Shown piece after piece: positions 41,905 through 50,560 of a stretch of DNA of 64,000 nucleotides. Position numbers and translations under genes: made by a program. Origin of the DNA: Zafaria ginkgonis. Lineage in GTDB: Bacteria; Actinomycetota; Actinomycetes; Actinomycetales; Micrococcaceae. The stretch lies in the NCBI RefSeq assembly GCF_039540195.1, contig NZ_BAABEO010000015.1:124001-188000 (forward strand), read 5' to 3'. Positions within the stretch are counted from its first letter, which is position 1; the number at the start of each line of letters is the position of its first letter. The notes below the pieces were generated by a model. It saw nothing but the letters and a program-made list of their open reading frames with translations, did not search any database and was not told where the DNA came from.

Positions 41905-42972
41905 TCAGGAGAGCCGGTGGTCCCCCTCGGGGAGCCCGATCAGGATGCCCGGGGCGTTGGCGATGGCGTGCGGCAGCATCGTCGTTTCCTGCTGGACGGC
42001 GAGGGCCCCCCAGGAGACGGCCCGCCGCAGCGCCTCGTAGCGCTGCCCCTGCCCGCGACCATCGCGGCCGGAGACGCTGAGGTAGCCTGCCAGCGCCGCG
42101 TCCCCGGCACCCGTCGTATTGACCACCTGCGCGTGGGGACCGCACGCCCACAGTGCCCCTTGGCCACCGACCTCGAGGATGCCGTCGGGCCCCAGACTGA
42201 CCAGAACCGTCTCGACTCCCCGCGCCCTCACCAGAGCGGCCGCCTCCACCGCGTCGCGCAGGGAAAGCACGGGAATCCCGGCCATGAGGGCCAGCTCGGC
42301 GGCATTGGGCTTGACCAAATCGGGCTGGCCTGCGTCAGTCCACCCCGACCAGGCTTCGTCGACGGGTGCGTCCAAACAGACTGAGACTCCGAGCGACCGC
42401 ATCGTGCGAAAGAGGGGCCGTAGGTCAACTGCGACCCCGGTGCTCCTGTCAATGGGCAGTGCGCCGCCGAGCACAAACCAGTCTGCGCCGATCCTCCGGA
42501 CCTCCCCGATGGCCGCTTGGCATAGCCGGTCCCACTGGCCGGGGTCCAGGGGAGCCGGCAGCGCATTGATGTTCGTCGTCAATCCCGATTCGTCGACCAG
42601 GATCACATTGGTGCGGATCGGACGCCCCACTTCGACCCCGCACGCCACCTGCATGATTCCGTCGTCGCATCCGATCGCGGCGATTCCTTCCGGACCCACC
42701 GGAAGAACCGCCGAAACCGCATTGCCGGCCAAGTGGAGGGCCCGGGCGACGTTCACCCCGTTGCCGGCCAAGTACGTGGCCACGCCCTTGGCCCGGTTGA
42801 CCTGCCCCGCCTGGACTCGATCAAGGAAATACACCTTGTCGATCGAGGGCGCGGGCGTCAGGGTCACGACCCGGGGAGATGCCGCGGCACGATGGGCAGT
42901 GCCACCTGCGCGGACCGGCGCCCGGACCTGTGCCAGCTCACAGCCCCTTTCCGCCGACAGCTTGACGCTCAT
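41905..42972 (-). CDS. PfkB-family sugar kinase, 1-phosphofructokinase-like
   Basis: A 355-residue kinase. After a 30-residue lead the fold begins VVTLTPAPSIDKVY; GNGVNVARALHLAG (70-83) is the sugar-binding region, KPNAAELALMAG the middle motif, and TTGAGD at 286-291 gives catalytic D291. The TPAPSID and GNGVNVA patterns place it with 1-phosphofructokinase/tagatose-6-phosphate kinase relatives, so it may phosphorylate a ketose or ketose phosphate. ATG 42972 is chosen with GAAGGAG five bases upstream; it overlaps the transaldolase stop by four bases. It is the last gene of the 13-gene operon, so it should feed the pathway product into glycolysis. Confidence 0.88.
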   Translation of the reverse strand: MSVKLSAERGCELAQVRAPVRAGGTAHRAAASPRVVTLTPAPSIDKVYFLDRVQAGQVNRAKGVATYLAGNGVNVARALHLAGNAVSAVLPVGPEGIAAIGCDDGIMQVACGVEVGRPIRTNVILVDESGLTTNINALPAPLDPGQWDRLCQAAIGEVRRIGADWFVLGGALPIDRSTGVAVDLRPLFRTMRSLGVSVCLDAPVDEAWSGWTDAGQPDLVKPNAAELALMAGIPVLSLRDAVEAAALVRARGVETVLVSLGPDGILEVGGQGALWACGPHAQVVNTTGAGDAALAGYLSVSGRDGRGQGQRYEALRRAVSWGALAVQQETTMLPHAIANAPGILIGLPEGDHRLS

Positions 42973-44177
42973 GACCACTCCTTCGCCTCGTTGATGTGCA
43001 CCTTTCCGGAAGGGAGGCGTCCCGCCATCCCCGTGGCGGCCAGAAGCGGGTCCGTTCCGGCGGCTTGCGGGCGGTGCGCCAGCGCGGCACCGACCGTGCC
43101 GCAGAGTTCGTTCCAGGAGGCGGTGAACTTCTCGATGCCCTCCCTCTCGAGGAGCGTGGTGGCGTCGTCACAGGACACGCCGGCCGCGGCGACCGCTTCC
43201 AGGATCCGGGCCGACTCCGCGTAACTGCCCGCGATGGTGTTCCCGCGCACGATCCCATGGTCGAAGGTGGCTTCCAGGGTCTTCGCCGGCATGGTGTTGA
43301 CGGTTCCCGGCGCGGCGAGTTCAACGACGTACAGGGTGTCGGGAACCGAGGGGTCCTTCACGCCGGTGGACGCCCACAGCAGGCGCTGCTTGTTCGCACC
43401 CGCGTCGAGGACGTGCCTCGCGCGGTCGGTGCCGAACGCTTCCTCATACACCTGGTGGGCCAGCCGGGCGTTCGCAAGTCCCGCCTTGGTCCGCAGGGCG
43501 AGGGCCCCCTCGGTGCCGATTTCCGCAAGCCTCCTGTCGATCTCCGTGTCCAGGCGCGAGACGAAGAACGAGGCGACCGAGTGGATCCTGGCCAGGTCCA
43601 GGCCCGCGGCCTTGGCCTTTTCCAGGCCGGCGAGATAGGCGTTGATGACCTCCCGGTAGCGCTCGAGCGAGAAGATCAGCGTGACATTGACAGAGATTCC
43701 GGCCGCGATGGTCTCCGTGATGGCTTCCAGGCCTTTGGCGGTTGCCGGGATCTTGACCAGCACGTTCTCGCGGTTCACCTTCGCGTACAGCGCTTTGGCC
43801 TGCTCGATGGTCGCCTGGGTGTCATGGGCGACGCCGGGGTCCACCTCGATGGAGACGCGGCCGTCGAATCCGTTGGACCCGTCATGGATCGGCCGGAAGA
43901 TGTCGCACGCGGCGGCGACGTCGGCGGCGGTGATCTCGAGGACGGCCTCCGGGACCTTCGCGCCCGCGTCCGCCAGCGCCCCGATCTGCTCGCTGTAGGA
44001 CTCCCCCTGCGCCAGGGCGGCGGCGAAGATCGTCGGATTCGTGGTGACACCGACGACGTTCCTCTTTTCGATCAGCTTCCGCAGGCTGCCGGACACGATG
44101 TGCTCGCGGGTGAGGTCGTCGAGCCAGATGCTGACGCCTGCGTCGGAGAGCTCCTGGGTGGGCTTGGTCGCCGTCAT
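42969..44177 (-). CDS. tal: Transaldolase
   Basis: A 402-residue TIM-barrel transaldolase of the long actinobacterial type (about 370-400). WLDDLTREHIV opens the protein, TTNPTIF is at 45-51, and the Schiff-base lysine is K142 in VLVKIPAT. FSLERYREVI and SVASFFVSRLD are further conserved strands. It moves a dihydroxyacetone unit between aldoses, linking pentose and hexose phosphates. Within this operon it may act on a sugar released by the transketolase subunits rather than in the normal pentose pathway. ATG 44177 starts 93 bp after the aldehyde dehydrogenase stop; a hairpin lies between. Confidence 0.94.
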   Translation of the reverse strand: MTATKPTQELSDAGVSIWLDDLTREHIVSGSLRKLIEKRNVVGVTTNPTIFAAALAQGESYSEQIGALADAGAKVPEAVLEITAADVAAACDIFRPIHDGSNGFDGRVSIEVDPGVAHDTQATIEQAKALYAKVNRENVLVKIPATAKGLEAITETIAAGISVNVTLIFSLERYREVINAYLAGLEKAKAAGLDLARIHSVASFFVSRLDTEIDRRLAEIGTEGALALRTKAGLANARLAHQVYEEAFGTDRARHVLDAGANKQRLLWASTGVKDPSVPDTLYVVELAAPGTVNTMPAKTLEATFDHGIVRGNTIAGSYAESARILEAVAAAGVSCDDATTLLEREGIEKFTASWNELCGTVGAALAHRPQAAGTDPLLAATGMAGRLPSGKVHINEAKEWS

Positions 44178-44229
44178 GTGTCTTGTCTCTTTTCAGTCAG
44201 GATGAGCAGGAGTTTGCGCCTGCAGGGCC

Positions 44230-44263
44230 CGCCCCCGAAGCCGGCAGTGCCGCTTCGGGGGCG
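44230..44263 (-). other. Intra-operon hairpin between aldehyde dehydrogenase and transaldolase genes
   Basis: A perfect 12-bp stem, CGCCCCCGAAGC (44230-44241) with its complement (44252-44263), and a 10-base loop that can extend the pairing. It has no T tract, so it may act as a transcript-stability or partial attenuation element, lowering or stabilising tal-pfkB expression relative to upstream genes. Confidence 0.6.
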
Positions 44264-44270
44264 GCCGGCA

Positions 44271-45758
44271 TCAGAGCGGGTAGGAGCCGGGCTCCCGCCG
44301 CATGGTGATCCAGCGGGTCTCGGTGAAGGCGTCGACGCTCGCTTGGGCGCCGCCGTGGCGGGAACCCGTGCCGGAGGCGCCGATGCCGCCGAACGGGGTG
44401 TTCGCCTCGTCGTTCACCGTCTGGTCGTTGATGTGCACGATGCCCGTCGGGATGAGGCGTGCCATCTCCAGCGCCGCCATCACGTCGGCCGTCACGATGC
44501 CCAGGGAGAGCCCGAAGTCGGTGGCCGCGGCCAGTTCGATCGCTTCCTCGTCCGTCGAGAACGGAACCACCGACGCGACCGGGCCGAACACCTCGTCGCA
44601 GTACGCGGCGGCCTCCCGGGGAGGGTCCGCCAGAACCGTCGGCCGGTAGAACAGTCCCTCGTACGTGCCGCCCGCACGCAGCACGGCGCCCTGAGCGACG
44701 GCGTCCTGCACCAGCGTGTGGACGCGGTCGCGCTGCACCTCGTCGATCAGCGGCCCCAAGTGCACGGGACCGGTGGCGGGATCGCCCACGTGCATCGACT
44801 CGGCCTTGGCCGCGAGCTTGGAGACGTACTCCTCGAACAGGGACTCATGCACCAGGTGGCGCCCCACCGTCATGCAGATCTGTCCCTGGTGCAGGAACGA
44901 TCCCCACGTGGCGAGGTTGACGGCCTTGTCCACATCGGCGTCGTGGCGCACGACGAAGGCCGAGTTGCCCCCGAGCTCAAGGTGGGCCCGGGTGAGGTGC
45001 CGGCCCGCCAGTTCGCCGACGATGCGGCCGGCGCGCGTGGATCCGGTGAAGGCGACGACGCGGACGCGCGGATCCGTGACCATGGCCTCCCCGACGTCGG
45101 CCCCGCCCGGGACGAGCTGGAGCAGGCCGGCGGGAAGCCCCGCCTCCTCGAAGATCCGCACCATGGCCACGCCGCCGGTGATGATCGTGCGCGGGTCCGG
45201 CTTCAGCAACACGGCATTCCCCAGCGCCAGTGCCGGCGCGACCGCGCGAATGCCGAGGATCAGCGGAACGTTGAACGGCGAGATCACTCCGACGACGCCC
45301 ACCGGCACCTGCTCGGCGAGCGAGAGGCGGGGCTCTTCGCTGGAGAGGACCGTGCCCCGCGGTGCGGAGGGAAGGGCGGAGGCCTCGTAGCACTCGGCGG
45401 CCGTGACGTGCAGGGCGAATCCGGCGAGCGGAGGGATGGCACCCACCTCACGCACGTTCCAGCCCGAGATCTCCTCGGCATGCTCCTCCCACAGCTGGCC
45501 GGCCCGGCGCAGCACCGCGGCGCGGACTGAATGGGGGGCGGCCGCCCACTCCTTCTGTGCGCGCTCCGCGCCCTCCGCGGCCCGCGCGACGTCCTTCGGG
45601 CTGGCGAGTCCCACCATGGCGAGGGTCTTGCCGGTGGCGGGCTCGGTCGACGCAATTTCTCCCCCCGCGCCGGGGGTCCACTCGCCGTCGATGTAGATCT
45701 TGCCCGCAAACTTCGCCTCGTCGATGAGGATGCCGCGGGTTTCGGTGGTCGTGGTCAT
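44271..45758 (-). CDS. NAD(P)-dependent aldehyde dehydrogenase, benzaldehyde dehydrogenase-like
   Basis: A 495-residue aldehyde dehydrogenase. Catalytic residues are visible: N163 in PFNVP, K186 in LLKPD, E261 in LELGGNS and C295 in GQICMT. It oxidises an aldehyde to an acid with NAD(P). The closest recalled relatives are aromatic aldehyde dehydrogenases (XylC/vanillin type), yet it sits inside a sugar-type operon, so its substrate may be a short sugar-derived aldehyde. ATG 45758 follows AAAGG by eight bases. It lies 35 bp after the epimerase gene on the same transcript. Acid formation next to transketolase and transaldolase genes is an unusual combination. Confidence 0.9.
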   Translation of the reverse strand: MTTTTETRGILIDEAKFAGKIYIDGEWTPGAGGEIASTEPATGKTLAMVGLASPKDVARAAEGAERAQKEWAAAPHSVRAAVLRRAGQLWEEHAEEISGWNVREVGAIPPLAGFALHVTAAECYEASALPSAPRGTVLSSEEPRLSLAEQVPVGVVGVISPFNVPLILGIRAVAPALALGNAVLLKPDPRTIITGGVAMVRIFEEAGLPAGLLQLVPGGADVGEAMVTDPRVRVVAFTGSTRAGRIVGELAGRHLTRAHLELGGNSAFVVRHDADVDKAVNLATWGSFLHQGQICMTVGRHLVHESLFEEYVSKLAAKAESMHVGDPATGPVHLGPLIDEVQRDRVHTLVQDAVAQGAVLRAGGTYEGLFYRPTVLADPPREAAAYCDEVFGPVASVVPFSTDEEAIELAAATDFGLSLGIVTADVMAALEMARLIPTGIVHINDQTVNDEANTPFGGIGASGTGSRHGGAQASVDAFTETRWITMRREPGSYPL

Positions 45759-45793
45759 GTTGCTGCCTTTCTGTTCGATTGCGTCGTCGGTGG

Positions 45794-46672
45794 TCACAAG
45801 CGGCTGGGGGCGCTTGCCGCCCGGCCCAGGCCGATCGTGTGCGCTGCGTCGGCCGCGAAGGCCGCGCCGTCGTCGAAGGGGCGCCGCCAGATCGCGAGCA
45901 TGTCCGCCGCCCCGGGGGCGAGGGTCGAGCGGGAGAACGCCTCGATGCCCCATCTGCCCTCGTAGCCGTCCTCCAAGGCCTGGCGCACGATGCCGGCGAC
46001 ATCGACCGACCCCGCGGAGAGCGGGCCCCTTCCGGACTGGCCAAGCTCGAGGTAGCCAAGCCTGGGCAGCGCGGTGCGGATGGCGGCCGACGCGTCGGCC
46101 TCCTCGATCGCCATGTGAAAGGTGTCGAGGTGGATCCAGAGGTGCTCGGAGCCGCTCGCGGAGACGTAGTCCATCGCTTGTGCGGCGGTGTTCACCACGG
46201 ATGTCTCGTAGCGGTTGAGCACCTCGAAGGTCATGCGGATCCCGCGGGCGTGGGCCTCATCCGCAATGCGCCCCACCTCCGCTGCCGACCTTTCAAACGC
46301 CGCGCGGTCGGTGAGGCCCGCCGGATGGCCGAAGACGCCGTAGGGCACCCCGTTCATCTGGTCCGAGCCAAGGGCGGCGCTCAGGTCCAGGGCCCTGCGG
46401 AGCAGGAGGACCCCGGCCTCGCGCACCGCATCGTTCGTCGAGGAGACGTCCGCCTCGGGAGACTGTCCCGCGATGGTGATCGGAGCCAGGCCCCGGGCCG
46501 CGAATTGCTCACGCAACGCCGGCGCGTCGACGTGCTCCGGATCCAGCGGCGGCAGCACGACCCGCCGGTAGCCGCCGGCGGCGATGGCGTCCAGCGCGGA
46601 CGGAAGGTGAACGGATGCGACGTCGGGCACGAAGATGTTCAGGTGGCAGGCCACATCCAAGCCGGTTTCCAT
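45794..46672 (-). CDS. TIM-barrel sugar isomerase/epimerase (ketose 3-epimerase-like)
   Basis: A 292-residue xylose-isomerase-like barrel. TFEVLNRYETSVVNTAAQA, LWIHLDTFHMAIEEAD and GIEAFSRST carry the metal-binding Glu, Asp/His and Glu that mark the D-tagatose/D-psicose 3-epimerase group. It probably interconverts ketoses or ketopolyols made by the dehydrogenases of the operon. ATG 46672 starts 12 bp after the SDR stop, and the gene is followed by the aldehyde dehydrogenase. Family members are promiscuous for C4-C6 ketoses, so the substrate is open. Confidence 0.87.
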   Translation of the reverse strand: METGLDVACHLNIFVPDVASVHLPSALDAIAAGGYRRVVLPPLDPEHVDAPALREQFAARGLAPITIAGQSPEADVSSTNDAVREAGVLLLRRALDLSAALGSDQMNGVPYGVFGHPAGLTDRAAFERSAAEVGRIADEAHARGIRMTFEVLNRYETSVVNTAAQAMDYVSASGSEHLWIHLDTFHMAIEEADASAAIRTALPRLGYLELGQSGRGPLSAGSVDVAGIVRQALEDGYEGRWGIEAFSRSTLAPGAADMLAIWRRPFDDGAAFAADAAHTIGLGRAASAPSRL

Positions 46673-46684
46673 GGTCTTTCTTCC

Positions 46685-47467
46685 CTAGAAGGTCGGCAGG
46701 TCGAGGCGCTTCTTGAAGCTGGAGTACCCGTCGTCGACGTGCACCACGGTCCCGTTGATCACGTTGGATTCGTCGGAGGCGAGGAAGGCGACGACGTTGG
46801 CGATCTCGTCGGGCTCGGTCAGGACGCCGCGGAGCTGTTCCGAGGCGAACGTCTGCTTCAGCTCGTCAGTGAACTGGTTGATGATCGGCGTGCCCACGCG
46901 GCCGGGGGTGATCGCCACCGCCCGCACGCCGAACTCCGCGAGTTCGTACGCCGCCGAGCGGGTGAAGGAGATGACGGCTGCCTTGGCGGCGCTGTAGGAG
47001 AAGGCCAGCTCGGCGGCCTGCTCGCCGTAGATCGACGAGGTGTTGATGATGACACCGCCCCTGCCCTGGTCGCGGAACTGCCTGCCCGCTGCGAGGATGC
47101 CGTGGTAGACGCCGTCCTGGTCGATGCGGATCATCGGCGCGTAATCGGTCTCGGGATCGTGCTCAAGCAGCGGCTTGCCGCCTGCGATGCCCGCATTGTT
47201 GAAAATGACGTCGAGTCCGCCGAACACCTCCACGGCCCGCGCAACGGTGGCTTCGACTTCCGCGAAGCTCGAGACGTCCACCTGGGCCGCGGCGGCGGCG
47301 CCCTCAAAGCCCGCTGCCGTGACTTCGGCGACGACCTTTTCGGCCTGTTCCAGATTGATGTCGGCAACCAGCACCCGCGCGCCCTCACGGACGAACTTGT
47401 GCACGGTGGCCCGGCCGATTCCGCTGGCGCCGCCGGTGATGATGGCGACCTTGCCTTCCAAACGCAT
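46685..47467 (-). CDS. SDR-family oxidoreductase (second of the operon)
   Basis: A 260-residue classical short-chain dehydrogenase: TGGASGIG (11-18) for NAD(P), NNAG (90-93), a catalytic serine near 144-145 and YSAAK with Y158 and K162. The acidic D36 in VADINLEQ points to NAD preference. It likely oxidises a hydroxyl of the imported sugar or polyol. The start ATG 47467 gives the canonical MRLEGKVAIITGG; an upstream extension has no support. It follows the second binding-protein gene, repeating a binding-protein/SDR order seen just upstream. The two SDRs of the operon are only distantly alike. Confidence 0.92.
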   Translation of the reverse strand: MRLEGKVAIITGGASGIGRATVHKFVREGARVLVADINLEQAEKVVAEVTAAGFEGAAAAAQVDVSSFAEVEATVARAVEVFGGLDVIFNNAGIAGGKPLLEHDPETDYAPMIRIDQDGVYHGILAAGRQFRDQGRGGVIINTSSIYGEQAAELAFSYSAAKAAVISFTRSAAYELAEFGVRAVAITPGRVGTPIINQFTDELKQTFASEQLRGVLTEPDEIANVVAFLASDESNVINGTVVHVDDGYSSFKKRLDLPTF

Positions 47468-47544
47468 GATTGTTCTCTTCCTGATTGATGGTGATTTGGC
47501 TTGGGCGGTGCCCGGGCGGGCTTTCATCCGCCCGGGCACTCGTG

Positions 47545-48522
47545 TCAGTCGGTTGGCTGGATGTCGTCGACGTTGGTCGAGTCGACCAGCGTGACATCGG
47601 TCTCGACGAAGTTCTCGGCGGGCTTGGCGCCCGACTCCGCGTAGGCCGTCATGTCCTCCACCACGAGGTCAAGGACCTTGGGCCAGTCCTGCACGACCGT
47701 CGCGGCAAAGGGACCGTCCTTCTTGATCTCCGCCAGCGCAATGCCCACGGCGTCGACACCGGTCACGGGAATGTCGGTGCGGCCCGCCTCGTTGATGGCC
47801 TGCACGGCGCCGAGCGCCGCGTGGTCCCAGCCGACCCACACGCCATCCAGGCCCTCCGGGTTGGCCTGCAGGTAGTCGGTGACGAACTTCAGCGCCTCCT
47901 CCTGCGACGTTCCCGGGTTCAGCACCTGCTTGATCTCGCCGCCGGCGATGTTCGCGCCGCCGGCCTTGAGCAGTTCCTCGGCCAGGTGGCTGCGGGTCAT
48001 GATGCCGACGTGCGGATCGTGGCCGATGACCATGACGTTCTTGCCCTGCAGGCCCCCCATGGCCTTTTCGAGGGCACCGACGGTGAGGTCGGCGATCTGC
48101 TGCTGGTTGGAGGTCACGTCGACGACGAAGTCCTCGTTGGGCTCGACACCGCCGTCGATCGAGAAGATCGGGATGTTCGCGTCCTGGGCGGCGTTGACCA
48201 GCGGCGATATCTGGCGCGGGTCCGGGAACCCGGCCAGGATCGCGTCGACGCCCTGCGTGATCGCGCCGTTCACGTCGGTGTTGATCTTGTCGTAGTCGAA
48301 CTCGCTCGTGTAGAGCCTCACGTCCCAGCCCAGCGCCTCGCCCTGTTCGACGAACGCGTCAAGGGTGGCCTTGCCAACGGGAGTCCCGTAGCCGGCGGTG
48401 AAGGCGGCGACCTTGAAGGTGTCCTCGGATCCCCCCGCCTCGTTGGCCGAACCGGAACAGCCGGTCAGCGCCATCGCCGAGGCCAGAGCCATTCCGGCGA
48501 GTGCAGCCATACGCTTACGCAT
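47545..48522 (-). CDS. Sugar ABC solute-binding lipoprotein, copy 2 (ribose-type)
   Basis: A 325-residue lipoprotein with lipobox Cys22 (ALTGC). It is a close paralogue of the binding protein at 49519-50499, sharing long identical runs such as FKVAAFTAGYGTP, VIGHDPH and LDGVWVGWDHAALGA. The mature fold is class I periplasmic-binding-protein-like. ATG 48522 has the strong site AAAGGAG at six bases. Only one permease and one ATPase gene are present, so both binding proteins probably share them, giving two ligand specificities or expression levels. Differences concentrate in the C-terminal third and near the hinge. Confidence 0.92.
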   Translation of the reverse strand: MRKRMAALAGMALASAMALTGCSGSANEAGGSEDTFKVAAFTAGYGTPVGKATLDAFVEQGEALGWDVRLYTSEFDYDKINTDVNGAITQGVDAILAGFPDPRQISPLVNAAQDANIPIFSIDGGVEPNEDFVVDVTSNQQQIADLTVGALEKAMGGLQGKNVMVIGHDPHVGIMTRSHLAEELLKAGGANIAGGEIKQVLNPGTSQEEALKFVTDYLQANPEGLDGVWVGWDHAALGAVQAINEAGRTDIPVTGVDAVGIALAEIKKDGPFAATVVQDWPKVLDLVVEDMTAYAESGAKPAENFVETDVTLVDSTNVDDIQPTD

Positions 48523-48575
48523 CAATTACTCCTTTGTCACTCATTGCGCCGTTGGTGGAATGCCCGGATGGCGGG

Positions 48576-49433
48576 TCAGAAAAGGGTGTGGGACAGCGCG
48601 AGCGCGCCCCCGTCCACGGCGAGCGTGGCGCCCGTGACGAAAGCGGACGCTGGTGAGACGAGGAAGAGCATCGGGCCCTGGATCTGCTCCATGACGCCCA
48701 TGCGGCCGAGAGGGACGGTCGCGCTCCATTGGCGCTCCCCCTCCGCGTCGAGCACGGCGCCGCCGCCGATCCGGGTGTCCTTGAAGGGCCCGGGGGCGAT
48801 CGCGTTCACGCGGATCCCCCGCGGCGCCAACTCGAGCGCCATCTGACGGACGAGATTGAGGATCGCGGCCTTCGTGGTGACGTACGCGTACGACACCATC
48901 GGGTCCGTGCGAAGCCCGGCGGTGGAAGCCGTGACGAGGACGCGGCCGCCATCGGGCAGTACCCGGGCCGCCGCGCGGAGCGTCTCGAACGTGCCGGTGA
49001 GGTTCGTGGCCAACACGCTGTCCCACTCGTCATCCGCGTAGTTGGCGAGCAATCCCTCATCCGTGAGGTAGCTCCCGCCACCGGCGATGCCCGCGTTGGC
49101 GACGATGACCGTGGGCTGGCCGACCTCCGCGACGACGTCGCGGAGGACCTGGTCGAACGAGCCCCGGACGGCGACGTCGGCGACGTAGGAATGCGCGACG
49201 CCGCCTGCCGCGATGATGCCGTCGCGCACGGCCGCCAGCCGGCCCTCGTGCCGGCCCACGACGACCACCACGGCACCCGCCGCCGCATAGATCTCCGCCG
49301 CGGCCTGGCCGATGCCGCTGGACGCGCCCGTCACGATGACGATGTCGCCGCGCAGGTTGAAGAGGTCGACGACGCGGTCGTCGCCGAGGGCGGTCTCCGC
49401 CGCGTTTTTTTCCACTGTCTCGGACGTGCTCAT
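48576..49433 (-). CDS. SDR-family oxidoreductase (first of the operon)
   Basis: A 285-residue short-chain dehydrogenase with a 28-residue N-terminal lead. TGASSGIG is at 35-42, NAG near 113-115, a Ser at about 170, and YVTTK with Y184 and K188. The motif VVVGRHEGR after the second strand suggests NADP tolerance. It likely oxidises or reduces a sugar alcohol or keto-sugar imported by the adjacent transporter. ATG 49433 follows GAAAGG; it is flanked by the two binding-protein genes. Together with the second SDR and the zinc dehydrogenase the operon has three hydroxyl oxidoreductases. Confidence 0.9.
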   Translation of the reverse strand: MSTSETVEKNAAETALGDDRVVDLFNLRGDIVIVTGASSGIGQAAAEIYAAAGAVVVVVGRHEGRLAAVRDGIIAAGGVAHSYVADVAVRGSFDQVLRDVVAEVGQPTVIVANAGIAGGGSYLTDEGLLANYADDEWDSVLATNLTGTFETLRAAARVLPDGGRVLVTASTAGLRTDPMVSYAYVTTKAAILNLVRQMALELAPRGIRVNAIAPGPFKDTRIGGGAVLDAEGERQWSATVPLGRMGVMEQIQGPMLFLVSPASAFVTGATLAVDGGALALSHTLF

Positions 49434-49518
49434 GGGCCATGCCTTTCGTTGGTTCTCACGGCTGCAGGTGGGACGGGTGGAGGATGCGCGGTCGGCGGAT
49501 CCCCCACCCGTCGGCGGC

Positions 49519-50499
49519 TCAGTTCGTCGGCGTGAAGCCGGCGACGTTGCTGCGGTCGATGAGGGTTCCTTCGACCTCGACGAAGTTCTTGGAGGGCAGG
49601 GTGCCCGACTTCTCGTAGGCTTCCATGTCGCCCACCACCTGGTCGACGACCGAGCTCCAGTCCTGGAAGACGGAGGCGTAGAACGGGCCGTCCTTCTTGA
49701 TCTCGTTGACGGCGATGCCCAGGGCATCGACGCCGGTCACGAAGATGTCCTCACGGCCCGCCTCGTTGATGGCCTGCGTGGCGCCGAGCGCGGCGTGGTC
49801 CCAGCCGACCCAGACGCCGTCCAGGCCCTCCGGGTTGGCCTGCAGGTAGTCGGTGACGAACTTCAGGGCCTCTTCCTGCGACGTTCCCGGGTTCAGCACC
49901 TGCTTCATTTCGCCGCCGGCGATGTTCGCGCCGCCGGCCTTGAGCAGTTCCTCGGCCAGGTGGCTGCGGGTCATGATGCCGATGTGCGGGTCGTGGCCGA
50001 TGACCATGACGTTCTTGCCGCTCAGGCCCCCCATGGCCTCTTCGAGGGCACCGACGGTGAGGTCGGCGAGCTGCTGCTGCTGGAAGGTGACGTCGACGAC
50101 GAAGTCGTCGTTGGGCTCGACGCCGCCATCGATCGAGAAGATCGGGATGTTCGCGTTCTTGGCCGCGTTGACCAGCGGCGACACCTGGCGCGGGTCCGGG
50201 AAGCCGGCGAGGACGGCGTCGACGCCCTGCGTGATCGCGCTGTTCACGTCGCTGTTGATCTTGTCGTAGTCGAACTCGCTCGTGTACAGCGTGACGTCCC
50301 AGCCCAGGGCCTCGCCCTTCTTCACGAAGTCGTCCAGCGTGGACTTGCCGCCGGGAGTTCCGTAGCCGGCGGTGAAGGCGGCTACCTTGAAGGTGTCCTC
50401 GGATCCCGCTGCCGTGTTGCCGTCCGAACCGGAACAGCCGGTCAGCGCCAGTGCCGAGGCCAAGGCCATTCCGGCGAGTGCAGCCATACGCTTTCGCAT
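49519..50499 (-). CDS. Sugar ABC solute-binding lipoprotein, copy 1 (ribose-type)
   Basis: A 326-residue binding protein with lipobox Cys22 (ALTGC), paralogous to the copy at 47545-48522. Two ATG codons lie in tandem; the second (50499) is chosen because its distance to GGGAG matches the paralogue. FKVAAFTAGYGTPGGK and VWVGWDHAALGATQAIN mark the family. It sits directly after the permease gene, as the core importer subunit. It probably delivers a C5-C6 sugar or polyol, but the ligand is unknown. Confidence 0.92.
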   Translation of the reverse strand: MRKRMAALAGMALASALALTGCSGSDGNTAAGSEDTFKVAAFTAGYGTPGGKSTLDDFVKKGEALGWDVTLYTSEFDYDKINSDVNSAITQGVDAVLAGFPDPRQVSPLVNAAKNANIPIFSIDGGVEPNDDFVVDVTFQQQQLADLTVGALEEAMGGLSGKNVMVIGHDPHIGIMTRSHLAEELLKAGGANIAGGEMKQVLNPGTSQEEALKFVTDYLQANPEGLDGVWVGWDHAALGATQAINEAGREDIFVTGVDALGIAVNEIKKDGPFYASVFQDWSSVVDQVVGDMEAYEKSGTLPSKNFVEVEGTLIDRSNVAGFTPTN

Positions 50500-50560
50500 C
50501 ATTTTCTCCCTTGATTATGAGTGCGTAGATGAGTTTGTTGTTGTGCCGCTTGCGGCGGGG

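Noticed and set aside
42996..45530. Long plus-strand frame of 844 codons across transaldolase and aldehyde dehydrogenase
   Set aside because: It is the reverse complement of two conserved enzymes with intact motifs on the minus strand; the translated protein has low complexity and no domain.
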